A stretch of 64,000 nucleotides of DNA from Verrucomicrobiia bacterium DG1235 (GTDB taxonomy: Bacteria > Verrucomicrobiota > Verrucomicrobiia > Opitutales > Opitutaceae). Of the stretch, positions 41,507 through 49,772 are shown piece after piece. The DNA is taken from NCBI GenBank assembly GCA_000155695.1, contig DS990592.1:3472335-3536334 (forward strand). Reading direction: 5' to 3'. The notes beneath the pieces are model-generated. The model ran no database searches and had not been told where the DNA came from. It saw nothing but the letters and a program-made list of their open reading frames with translations. Each line of letters starts with the position of its first letter. Position 1 is the first letter of the stretch. The translations under genes and the position numbers were made by a program.

Positions 41507-44500
41507 ATGAAGCTACTCCCTAAACTCGCCGCCCTTTCACTTCTCACCCTTCTCTCCCCTCTCTTCCTCCCACCCGTATCCGCCGCGGATATACAAGTCC
41601 GCCAGCTTTCCCTCGTCGGCACGCTCACCGAATCAGGCGTCGAGTTCACCGCTACCGGCACCATTGAAGTCGACAACAAGCGGGGTGCCGACATCAGCCT
41701 GCTCGCCGGAAACGTCGCCCTCCTCGAGCCCCCCACCCTTAAGTCAGGAAAAATCGAATACAAAGAAGGCGAGTACCGAGCCATCTACACCCGAAGCGGC
41801 GAATACCCCTTCACCCTGCGCTTCCTCGCCAAAGTCCACGAAACCGATGACCAGAAGTCCGTCGCCTTCAACTTCCTATCCACCCCAATTCGTCGCCTCG
41901 AACTCAAACGCTTCCCCGCCGATGCCAAGCTTCGCGTCGAAAACGCCGCCACCCCCGTTCTCCAAGGCGACACCTGGATCGCCCCCCTCTCTCCCAACTC
42001 CCTCATAAAATTCTCCTGGAGCCCTGCCGTGCCCGACGACGAAGGCCAGCTTTTCTATACCGCGAACATCGCCAACGTCACCGACGTCGCCCCGGGCATG
42101 ATCAAGCAAAACCAAAAAGCGAAACTCCAGATCCTCCAAGGCGAACTCTCGGAAATCGCCTTCGCCCTCAACGGTCCGGGCGAAATCTCCCAAGTCGAAG
42201 GTCGCGACATCCTTGGCTGGAAAGTCGACACCCTCGACACCTCCTCCCGACGCCTTCTCGTTCGCTTCAACCGCCCGCAATCGGGCTCCATCGCCCTTCT
42301 CATCCGTTCTCAGACCGCCCTCCCAAAACTCCCGACCTCCACCTCGCCCCTCCTCATCGAACCGCTGGCAGCCACCCGCTCCAGCGGAAACCTCCTCCTT
42401 CTCAGCGACGGCGCCGTCAACCTTGGCATCGCCTCCTGGCAAAACCTCTCCCAAATCTCTCCGGAGCAAGTCCCGCTCGACACCGGCGAAAAACAGGCCC
42501 TCCGCATCTCCGATCGCCAGGCATTCGGCTTCCGCTACGCAGGCATCGGCCAAGAACTTCAGATCCAGATCGACGACATACTACCGGAAATTTCCGTATC
42601 AGCCATTTACCTACACCACCTCGGTCTCAACGAGACCAGCATCGACCTCGACCTCAATATCGAGATCCGAGACGCATCCCTACAGGAGCTCTCCCTCGTC
42701 CTACCGAGCGACTTCTCCATCCTCAGCATTCAACAGCCACAGCTTAACGACTACACCACCTCCGCCCGCGACAGCTCCTCCCAAAACCTCCGCCTCCTCT
42801 TCAGTCGCCCCCTCATCGGACGCCAAACCCTCAAACTCTCCCTCGAACGAAACGGCGAACTATCAGCCGGCTCCCTCCCCCTTCCGCGCATCGATGTCCC
42901 CGAAGCCAAAACCGTACGCGGATACCTCGGCGTCACATCCGATTCCGGACTAAAAGTCACCCGAGCAACCGACTCCGGCCTCACCGAAATCATCCCGAGC
43001 TACTTCCCTGTAAAGAACGATCAACTACAAGTCGCCTACCGACTTCGCGAAACAGACTGGTCAGCATCCGTCCAAGTCGAACGCCTGGAGCCGACCATTC
43101 AAGCCGAAGCCTTTCACCTCTTTTCCCTCGCCGAGAGCGTCGTCTATGGCAGCACCATCCTGACCTACCAAATCTCGGGAGCCCCCGTGCAAAACCTCGC
43201 CCTCCAACTCCCCGACTCCTACCAAAACGTCGAGCTGAGCGGAGCCAACATCCAAGACTGGAGCAAGGAAGACGAGTCCTACCTGGTCAATTTCCACTCG
43301 CCCATCTCCGGCTCCTACTCACTCCTCGCCACCTACGAATCAAAGCATAGCGAAAACGCCCCTGCCCTTTCCTTCTCCGGAGCCACCCCGCTCGACACGC
43401 ATTCAGAACGTGGATACATCGTTTTCGTCAGTCCCAACCAAGTCGAAATCGACCTCGGCCAACTTCAAAGCCCCCTCCTTGCCCTCGAGCCGAAAGAGCT
43501 ACCCCCTGAATACCAGATCATGGTCGACTCCCCCATTATCGCCAGCCTCCACTACGCCAGCCGTCCCTTCACCTTGGATACAAATATCCTCGCCCTACCA
43601 CGCGAGAAATCCATCGACCAAGTCGTCGAACTGGCAGACATCGAAACTAGCATCACCAAAACAGGCGAAATCCTCTTCGAGGCGAACTACGTCTTTAAAT
43701 CCAAAAACGTAGCCAACTTTTCCCTACAGCTTCCCGAAACCGCACGCCTCTGGAAAATCGCCGTCGATGGAACAGAACCGGTCGTCTCTCGTGACGGAGA
43801 CCAAATCCTCATCCCCATCTCCAACGAAAGCAAATCCCTCACGCGACGCCTCTCCATACGCTACACCTTGCAGCAAGACGTCGCCCAGGCCTTCACCCTC
43901 ACCACTCCCCAACTCGCCGCGCCCATTCTCAAGACACATTGGATCCTGCAAGCCGACGAGGGTTACCAGCTCTACTTCATCGAGGGAACGATCGCTCCCT
44001 TCGCTCGCCCTAACAATCCCTCTCCGCTGCAAAGCTTCGCGCACCCAACCTCCTCGCATCCTCGCTCAGCCGCTTTCCAACCACTCCTCATCGTCTCCGT
44101 ATTCGCCCTTCCAATACTTTTCTTCCTACGCCGCTCCCAATTCATGAATCGCCTTCGCTGGCTCCCCTATCTTGCTTGTCTCGCCGCCTCCTTCGGCCTC
44201 CTTCTGACAATCCCCTTCGCGAGCTCCTTCCAGCAAGCCGCTCCCACCAAAGAAACGCGTTCCCTAAGCATTCAAGATACCGTCCTCTCCGCCGGAGAAT
44301 CGCTTAGCCTTACCCTCAACAACATCGAAGCAAAAGCGCCTCCATCCTCCGCCTCTCCCATCCCTGGCATCCTTCTCGCTATCGCCCTTCCCTTCGCATT
44401 CCGCTGGGCCTCAGGGAGATTCGCCACTCCCTCCGCGCGGCTTCCAGCCCTTCTCGGCGCCAACCTACTTACCGCTGGCATCTTCGCCTTCCTGCCAAAC

Positions 44501-47500
44501 GGAGCTGCTCTCCTCGTCGCTCTCCTCGCCAGCCTCTATTTTTCACCCATCCTTCAGATATCGATCGATTTTATCGTATCCAATTTCCGCTCACGATCCG
44601 AAAACAACAAACTCGCCACGGCCGGTGCGGCCACCGCCCTGCTTTTCTTGCTATCCATCGCTCCGCCTTCAGCCGACGCTCAAGAAAGAGTCCTCACCCA
44701 AGGCGACGGCTCCCAGTTCGTGCGAAGCGAAGCAGTCGACCTGAAAGCCTTCGTCACCGACGAATTCGCCACCGTAACACTGAACTTCACATGGGACGCC
44801 GCCACCGGCGACTCCACTCCACTCCTCTTCGTTCCGGCCGTCATCACTCGACTGGAGATTCCCTCGAAATACGTTTCGCTCGGGCAACGCCCCGAAGGCC
44901 GTGGTTCAGTCTACACGCTAAACGCTTCGCGAGCCGGCAAGTACGAAATCGAAGTGGAATACCAGACCCCCGTTCAGAACCGAAACGGAGTATGGAATTT
45001 CTCGATACAATCCCTCCCTAGCCTTGTCTACCAAAGCGAAATCACTTTCGACCGAGAGGATTGCGAAGTGCTCTGCGACTCCGCCGTGGGAATTCGCTAC
45101 CTCTCCGCAAACGACGACGCTCAGACCAAAGCGGCCCTTCGCTTCAAGCCGAATTGGAATATCTCCATCACCTCCAAGCCGCGCGACCGAGACACCCGCC
45201 TGGAAGAAACCGTCTTCTACGCGGAAACCGTCAACTCCTACCATCCCCAGGCGGGAGCGATCGCTGGCTACCACCACTCCACCCTGCGTATCGCCCAAGG
45301 CGAACTGCGCTCCGTCTCCCTCGCTATCCCCCCAAGCGCTACCGTCACGGATGTCGCGGCCGCCTGGGTCGAAACCTGGCGCTACGACCCGTCTAGCCAT
45401 ACCCTCGCCATCTCCGCAAATCGCCCGCTCAAGGGAACCGTTGAATTCATCTTCCAAACCCAGACCAACGCCCGAGCCCTCCCTTACTCCGCCAAACTCG
45501 AGCTGGTCCGCTTCCCGCTCGCCGACAGCGAACTGGGCTGGCTCGGACTCTCCGTTTCCCCGGAGGAACAGTTCGCATCCATCACCGCCAGCAACGCCCT
45601 CGCCAGCGCCTCCGTCTACGATTTTCCGGCCATCGCCGCCCCACAAGCCCTCGACTCGAAGCTGCGCCGCGCCTACCGCTACGCCGATCCATCCGCTTCC
45701 ATCACTTTCGAGCTGGCAAAAGTAGATCCGGAAATCCGCGTCGAAAGCGAAGAGCTCACCTCCCTCAGCGAAGACCGCATCGTCCACAACGCTACGCTCA
45801 AAACTCAAATCCTTCGCAGCGGAGTATTCCAAATCCAACTACAGATTCCACCCGCCTACGATATTGAGAAAATCTCGGGGCCCGAAATCAGCCACTGGAC
45901 CGACTCCACCAACGCCGAAGGCAAACGCATCACCCTCCACTTCAAGAACCGCACCGAAGGCTCCACTACACAGTACCTCACCCTGTCCGCGCCGGGCATC
46001 CGCCAAAGCGAAAACTGGAGCCCTCCTCATATCAAAGTCGTCAACGCCTCCAAACAACGCGGATCCCTCACCCTTTCTCCCGAGCTCGGACTCCAGTTCA
46101 AGCTCCTCCAACGCGCAGGCGTCTCCCAGCTAGACCCTTACGAGGTCAGCGTCATCGACCACAACCGCATCGGCTTCCGCCTCCTCGAGACCGATTGGAA
46201 ACTCGCCCTCCAAATCGAACCGGTCGATCCTTGGATCGATTGCCAGCTCCTTCAAGACCTCACCTTCAAGTCGGGCATCATCGAGACCAAAGCCGCCCTC
46301 CACTACGAAATCAAAAACGCCGGAGTTAAACAGCTGCGCCTGCGCCTGCCAGCCTCAGCAGTCGGAGTCAGATTCATCGGCGAACACATCTCAGGATTCC
46401 AACAGGCCCAAAACGATCCCACCATTTGGGAAGTCGACTTGGACCGTCGCCTCATCAACAACTACGTCCTCCAAGTCGAGTATCAGGAATTCGACGACAA
46501 CGCGAATAAAGCCCACACCGTTTCAGGTATCACCACATTGGATACTCAACTCCAGGAATGCTTCCTCAGTCTGAGAACCGAACAACGCCTCAGCCTCCAG
46601 CTCGAGCAAATCCCCGCCTCTCTCGCCCAAATCGAATGGCAACAGGTTCCCGACACCCTTCGTTCCGCAAAAAGCCCAACCTCTGCCAGCGCCGTCTACC
46701 GCACCATCCAGCCAGACTACGCACTCGCCCTCTCAGTCCAGCGCCTTGACATGGCCCAAGTCCTCCCCGCCGAGATCCGTCGCGTCACGCTCGACTCCAC
46801 CCTCTCGGAGTCAGGCATGATCTTGACCCGCGCCACCTTCAGCCTCGACTCCGGACACAAGCCAAACCTCAGCTTTCTCCTCCCGCCCGGATCCCAGTTC
46901 TGGTCCTGCAACGTGGCTGGCCAAAGCGTCTGGCCGGTCGAAAAAGAAGGCAAACTCCTCGTCCCACTCGAATCCAGCAGCTCAGGCGGCGCCCTCATCG
47001 ACGTCGAACTCAACTACCTCCTGCCCGCCCCGAAGTCCCAAGCCGCCTTCGCCTTCATCGGACCCCAGTGCGACCTCCCCCTCGAAAACATCCAGTGGCG
47101 ACTCTTCATCCCCGCCAGTTTCCAAGAACTCGAGTGGGACGGCTCCCTCGATCTCGTGGAAAACGCCCGCAACTACTCCGACTCCTTCGACCTCGCCGCC
47201 CTCATCGGGCGAAACGAGAAGCTGGAATCCCAAAAACTCAAAAACGCGGAAAACCTCCTGAAACTGGGCAACACTCTTGCGAAAGAAGGCAAGCAGATCG
47301 ACGCCAAACGAGCCTTCGAGTCCGCCTACAACCTCTCGCTCAACGACCTCGACTTCAACGAAGACGCCCGAGTCCAGTGGAACAACCTCCGCATCCAGCA
47401 AGCCATGGTCGGCCTCACCACCCGCCGCAACAACGCCTTCAACAAAACCGCCCCGCAAGACCTCAACCTGCACCAAGTCCAGGGAGACCAGATCAACTTC

Positions 47501-47812
47501 TCCAACGAATGGGCATCGCAGCTCCTCCAAGACAACAACTCCGCCGAAGTAAACCGAGCCCTCTCCGACCTCGCCCTCCGCTTCGTCGAACACCAAGACT
47601 CCGCCTTGCGCAACCCCAGCGGCCTCACCCTACTGCTCCCCGAGCACGGACGCCGCTACACCTTCCAACGCAAGCTCCAAGCCGAACCCTGGCAAGCCAT
47701 GACAATCAATCTCCAAACTTCGGATACAAAAAGCCACGCCACTCTACCCCTCCTACTAGCGCTAGCAGCCACCCTCGCCCTCACCCTAATCTACCCCACC
47801 AAACGCAAATAA
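41507..47812 (+). CDS. Giant two-fold duplicated membrane/periplasmic beta-protein of unknown function
   Basis: 2101 residues from the ATG opening a clean signal peptide (LLTLLSPLFLPPVSAA). Residues 25-850 and 1065-1960 are two homologous beta-rich halves; aligned landmarks include RGYLGVTSDSGLKV / RGSLTLSPELGLQF, YRLRETDWSASVQVE / FRLLETDWKLALQIE and LPETARLWKIAVDG / LPPGSQFWSCNVAG. Between them lie about five membrane helices (858-1058) ending in ATALLFLLSIAPPSADA, a second signal-peptide-like site. The end has TPR-like helices (AENLLKLGNTLAKEGKQIDA) and a last helix (LPLLLALAATLALTLIYP). No known enzyme motif. It lies 420 bases after the vWA gene on the same strand and is likely its partner. 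Codon use equals that of neighbours, so it is not a recent import. Confidence 0.85.
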   Translation: MKLLPKLAALSLLTLLSPLFLPPVSAADIQVRQLSLVGTLTESGVEFTATGTIEVDNKRGADISLLAGNVALLEPPTLKSGKIEYKEGEYRAIYTRSGEYPFTLRFLAKVHETDDQKSVAFNFLSTPIRRLELKRFPADAKLRVENAATPVLQGDTWIAPLSPNSLIKFSWSPAVPDDEGQLFYTANIANVTDVAPGMIKQNQKAKLQILQGELSEIAFALNGPGEISQVEGRDILGWKVDTLDTSSRRLLVRFNRPQSGSIALLIRSQTALPKLPTSTSPLLIEPLAATRSSGNLLLLSDGAVNLGIASWQNLSQISPEQVPLDTGEKQALRISDRQAFGFRYAGIGQELQIQIDDILPEISVSAIYLHHLGLNETSIDLDLNIEIRDASLQELSLVLPSDFSILSIQQPQLNDYTTSARDSSSQNLRLLFSRPLIGRQTLKLSLERNGELSAGSLPLPRIDVPEAKTVRGYLGVTSDSGLKVTRATDSGLTEIIPSYFPVKNDQLQVAYRLRETDWSASVQVERLEPTIQAEAFHLFSLAESVVYGSTILTYQISGAPVQNLALQLPDSYQNVELSGANIQDWSKEDESYLVNFHSPISGSYSLLATYESKHSENAPALSFSGATPLDTHSERGYIVFVSPNQVEIDLGQLQSPLLALEPKELPPEYQIMVDSPIIASLHYASRPFTLDTNILALPREKSIDQVVELADIETSITKTGEILFEANYVFKSKNVANFSLQLPETARLWKIAVDGTEPVVSRDGDQILIPISNESKSLTRRLSIRYTLQQDVAQAFTLTTPQLAAPILKTHWILQADEGYQLYFIEGTIAPFARPNNPSPLQSFAHPTSSHPRSAAFQPLLIVSVFALPILFFLRRSQFMNRLRWLPYLACLAASFGLLLTIPFASSFQQAAPTKETRSLSIQDTVLSAGESLSLTLNNIEAKAPPSSASPIPGILLAIALPFAFRWASGRFATPSARLPALLGANLLTAGIFAFLPNGAALLVALLASLYFSPILQISIDFIVSNFRSRSENNKLATAGAATALLFLLSIAPPSADAQERVLTQGDGSQFVRSEAVDLKAFVTDEFATVTLNFTWDAATGDSTPLLFVPAVITRLEIPSKYVSLGQRPEGRGSVYTLNASRAGKYEIEVEYQTPVQNRNGVWNFSIQSLPSLVYQSEITFDREDCEVLCDSAVGIRYLSANDDAQTKAALRFKPNWNISITSKPRDRDTRLEETVFYAETVNSYHPQAGAIAGYHHSTLRIAQGELRSVSLAIPPSATVTDVAAAWVETWRYDPSSHTLAISANRPLKGTVEFIFQTQTNARALPYSAKLELVRFPLADSELGWLGLSVSPEEQFASITASNALASASVYDFPAIAAPQALDSKLRRAYRYADPSASITFELAKVDPEIRVESEELTSLSEDRIVHNATLKTQILRSGVFQIQLQIPPAYDIEKISGPEISHWTDSTNAEGKRITLHFKNRTEGSTTQYLTLSAPGIRQSENWSPPHIKVVNASKQRGSLTLSPELGLQFKLLQRAGVSQLDPYEVSVIDHNRIGFRLLETDWKLALQIEPVDPWIDCQLLQDLTFKSGIIETKAALHYEIKNAGVKQLRLRLPASAVGVRFIGEHISGFQQAQNDPTIWEVDLDRRLINNYVLQVEYQEFDDNANKAHTVSGITTLDTQLQECFLSLRTEQRLSLQLEQIPASLAQIEWQQVPDTLRSAKSPTSASAVYRTIQPDYALALSVQRLDMAQVLPAEIRRVTLDSTLSESGMILTRATFSLDSGHKPNLSFLLPPGSQFWSCNVAGQSVWPVEKEGKLLVPLESSSSGGALIDVELNYLLPAPKSQAAFAFIGPQCDLPLENIQWRLFIPASFQELEWDGSLDLVENARNYSDSFDLAALIGRNEKLESQKLKNAENLLKLGNTLAKEGKQIDAKRAFESAYNLSLNDLDFNEDARVQWNNLRIQQAMVGLTTRRNNAFNKTAPQDLNLHQVQGDQINFSNEWASQLLQDNNSAEVNRALSDLALRFVEHQDSALRNPSGLTLLLPEHGRRYTFQRKLQAEPWQAMTINLQTSDTKSHATLPLLLALAATLALTLIYPTKRK

Positions 47813-47902
47813 CTCCATATCCCGATCCTTCACTGCCTAATCCGTATGAGCGGACTTGCCACGCGATTCCCAACAGGCCGACTACCCAAACAAAAAACCT
47901 AA

Positions 47903-47931
47903 TGGCGAAGCCACCTAATCGGCAAAGCCGA
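47903..47931. repeat. Double-hairpin word
   Basis: TGGC-GAA-GCCA, five bases (CCTAA), TCGGC-AAA-GCCGA, then CCTGACAAA. Same layout as in the MITE-like core but with other stem sequences; the triloops remain GAA and AAA. It occupies the space between the giant gene and the GNAT gene. Confidence 0.6.
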
Positions 47932-48008
47932 CCTGACAAAGCACCAAGCCAATATCTTCGTGACACCTCCTGGCAAATGAGAACCCCACCCAAAAGCCCA
48001 TTCCCCAA

Positions 48009-48860
48009 TCACACGAAATCCATCGTCGCATACTTCGCAATCACCCGGTATCCAACCTTCTGATATATCTTATTCGACGTCGGATTCTCCACATCCGTAA
48101 ACAAACAACAAAACGCCGCCCCGCTATCGAGCAAACGCTGGCTCAGCTCAGCCACCGCCACGCTCGCGTATCCACGCCCCCGATTCTTCAGCGGCGTGAA
48201 TACCATATTCACCACCTCGCCAGTTACGATCTTTCGAGCGTTGCAAACACAGCTCACCGGCACGCCAGCGCCATCGACCCAAAAGTACACGCTCTTACGC
48301 TCGATCATGAAGCGTGCCGACTTCCGCGACTCTTCTTCACCCTGCGGTTCTCCCACCTCTTCGCAAAACGCGCCGACCCAGCCCGTCAACAAATCCTCAT
48401 CCCTCTCCCCGGCTATACGTAACTCGCCCGCTACCGACTCCGGAGGCGTCACTGCATCCAACTGAAAAAGCCGCAGCCCACGCTTCACTTTCCAGTCACC
48501 GCCAAAACGTTCCTTCCAAAGCTCCGCAAAGCCACGCCCCATCGCCTCCTCCCCAATCACCCCGGGAATCGAAACCCCGCTCCTACGCAATTCGTCAATC
48601 AACAATCCAAAAGCCCGCTTCTCGTATTCAGCTAACGAATACACATGCAAATAACGAGGCGGCGTTTGCAAGAAAGCCGCCACCGTCCGACCATCCACCT
48701 CCACTGTCGCGAAAAACGGATCCCCATCCCCATAGCTCCGCCCATCGCGAATACCCATCGAGATACCGATCGGCAGATTATTAAGCACCTCGTTTTTCAG
48801 CAGGAGGCTCAAAGAGGCTTCTATAAAACTCTCAGCTGTATCATGTAGAACCAGTTTCAT
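48009..48860 (-). CDS. GNAT family N-acetyltransferase
   Basis: 283 residues. The N-terminal half (LHDTAESFIEASLSLLLKNE... FLQTPPRYLHVYSL) is a degenerate GNAT-like lobe, the C-terminal half a complete one: NMVFTPLKNRGRGYASVAVA gives the acetyl-CoA pyrophosphate loop (RGRGYAS) and LFTDVENPTSNKIYQKVGYR the last strands. FR47-like two-lobed acetyltransferases often act on amino groups of small molecules or peptides. It starts one base after the stop of the B2-like gene, so the two act together (inference). Confidence 0.85.
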   Translation of the reverse strand: MKLVLHDTAESFIEASLSLLLKNEVLNNLPIGISMGIRDGRSYGDGDPFFATVEVDGRTVAAFLQTPPRYLHVYSLAEYEKRAFGLLIDELRRSGVSIPGVIGEEAMGRGFAELWKERFGGDWKVKRGLRLFQLDAVTPPESVAGELRIAGERDEDLLTGWVGAFCEEVGEPQGEEESRKSARFMIERKSVYFWVDGAGVPVSCVCNARKIVTGEVVNMVFTPLKNRGRGYASVAVAELSQRLLDSGAAFCCLFTDVENPTSNKIYQKVGYRVIAKYATMDFV

Positions 48861-48861
48861 A

Positions 48862-49329
48862 TCATTTCCCCGACGCATATGCATTCAAAACCTGAAACGC
48901 CAAATGCCCCTTCCGACCCGTCACGACCAACCGCCCCACCTGGGTCCACGCGTGCGCCTTGATTCCCTCGCTCGCCTCCTCGCCCTTTCCCACTCCCAAA
49001 CGAATCACATACGGCACTCCATAACACCCCAACAGACAGCGCGCCATCAAGGCCTGCACCAAGCACTTCGACTCCCACGGCGTATAGCGAGCCGCCAAAG
49101 CGCACATCCTGCCGATACGCCACGCCAACTCCTCCTGCTCCTGAGTCGCTCCACGCGAAACGCTTTCCCCTTTCTGACACTCGCCCAAAAACCCAGCCAC
49201 CCAACGAAATGGAATCACCAGCGTGCACAGCCGAAAAAATCCACTCAATGGATACAGCAAGACCAGCCAAAGTTTCTCCCGAAAAGAAAGCCCCCAAGCC
49301 GTATTAAACTTCCGCCATATACCATTCAT
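48862..49329 (-). CDS. Lasso-peptide B2-like / transglutaminase-fold protein
   Basis: 155 residues. The pattern matches the lasso peptide biosynthesis B2 family: an N-terminal helical part with PLSGFFRLCTLVIPFRWVAG, then ARYTPWESKCLVQALMARCL (catalytic-type Cys), YVIRLGVGK, and KAHAWTQVGRLVVTG (catalytic-type His). In lasso clusters B2 is the leader peptidase. Here I find no precursor peptide, no RRE protein and no Asn-synthetase-like cyclase; instead the gene is coupled to a GNAT. It may process another small peptide or be a stand-alone hydrolase. Family call by motif memory, fairly sure. Confidence 0.72.
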   Translation of the reverse strand: MNGIWRKFNTAWGLSFREKLWLVLLYPLSGFFRLCTLVIPFRWVAGFLGECQKGESVSRGATQEQEELAWRIGRMCALAARYTPWESKCLVQALMARCLLGCYGVPYVIRLGVGKGEEASEGIKAHAWTQVGRLVVTGRKGHLAFQVLNAYASGK

Positions 49330-49721
49330 TGCCCATCACCCTACTCCAACCATCCTGCAAAACAAAACTACAAAAATAGCAGCAAGCCCTACCAATCCAA
49401 CAAACAGTCCCTATCGCACATTCATTTCTATGGCTTCCTCAACGACCGAGTTCGACTACCTTAGATTCAGCCTATCCGACGTGCAAGGCTCTACTCGACG
49501 GACGAAACCATTCGATCAGATACTCGTATTCAATTTTTAGCTACAATCTAGCATTCTTCCCCTTGAGTCTGGTATTGGCGACTATCACCTAGGCTGGAGA
49601 TTCCCTGCCCCAACTGGGCCTATAAAAGCCACCTAATGATCCGAATTCTTCGAAAACATGGCTTAAATCTAAGTGATAATTCTTATTAATATTACGAATT
49701 AGCGCGTCTTTTCATTAAGCG
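49330..49721. other. Gene-poor stretch between the B2-like gene and the haem-protein gene
   Basis: No credible gene on the - strand, where only frames of eight codons or fewer occur after an ATG. On the + strand a 36-codon frame (49430-49540) looks like a fragment; see there. The right end is AT-rich and leads into a promoter. Confidence 0.5.
49430..49540 (+). pseudogene. Possible remnant of a glutamine-synthetase-type N-terminus
   Basis: The 36-residue frame MASSTTEFDYLRFSLSDVQG continues STRRTKPFDQILVF and then stops. The motif E-x-Y-L-R-F-S-x-x-D-x-x-G recalls the first strand of glutamine synthetase/lengsin-like proteins (VxYVRFxxxDxxGxxR). Nothing downstream continues the fold, so it would be a small decayed remnant, or chance. 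Confidence 0.2.
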
Positions 49722-49748
49722 TTGACTGGTACAGTTTCAACATACTAT
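49722..49748 (+). promoter_or_regulatory. Candidate promoter of the haem-protein gene
   Basis: TTGACT, 15-base spacer, TACTAT; the chosen ATG follows 24 bases after the -10 element. The spacer is shorter than ideal. Confidence 0.4.
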
Positions 49749-49772
49749 TCGATTCGTCAAGTATGCCACGCT

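Noticed and set aside
48862-49721. A complete lasso peptide biosynthetic cluster
   Set aside because: Only the B2-like gene is present. The - strand upstream has no precursor-sized frame, and neither RRE nor cyclase genes are near.
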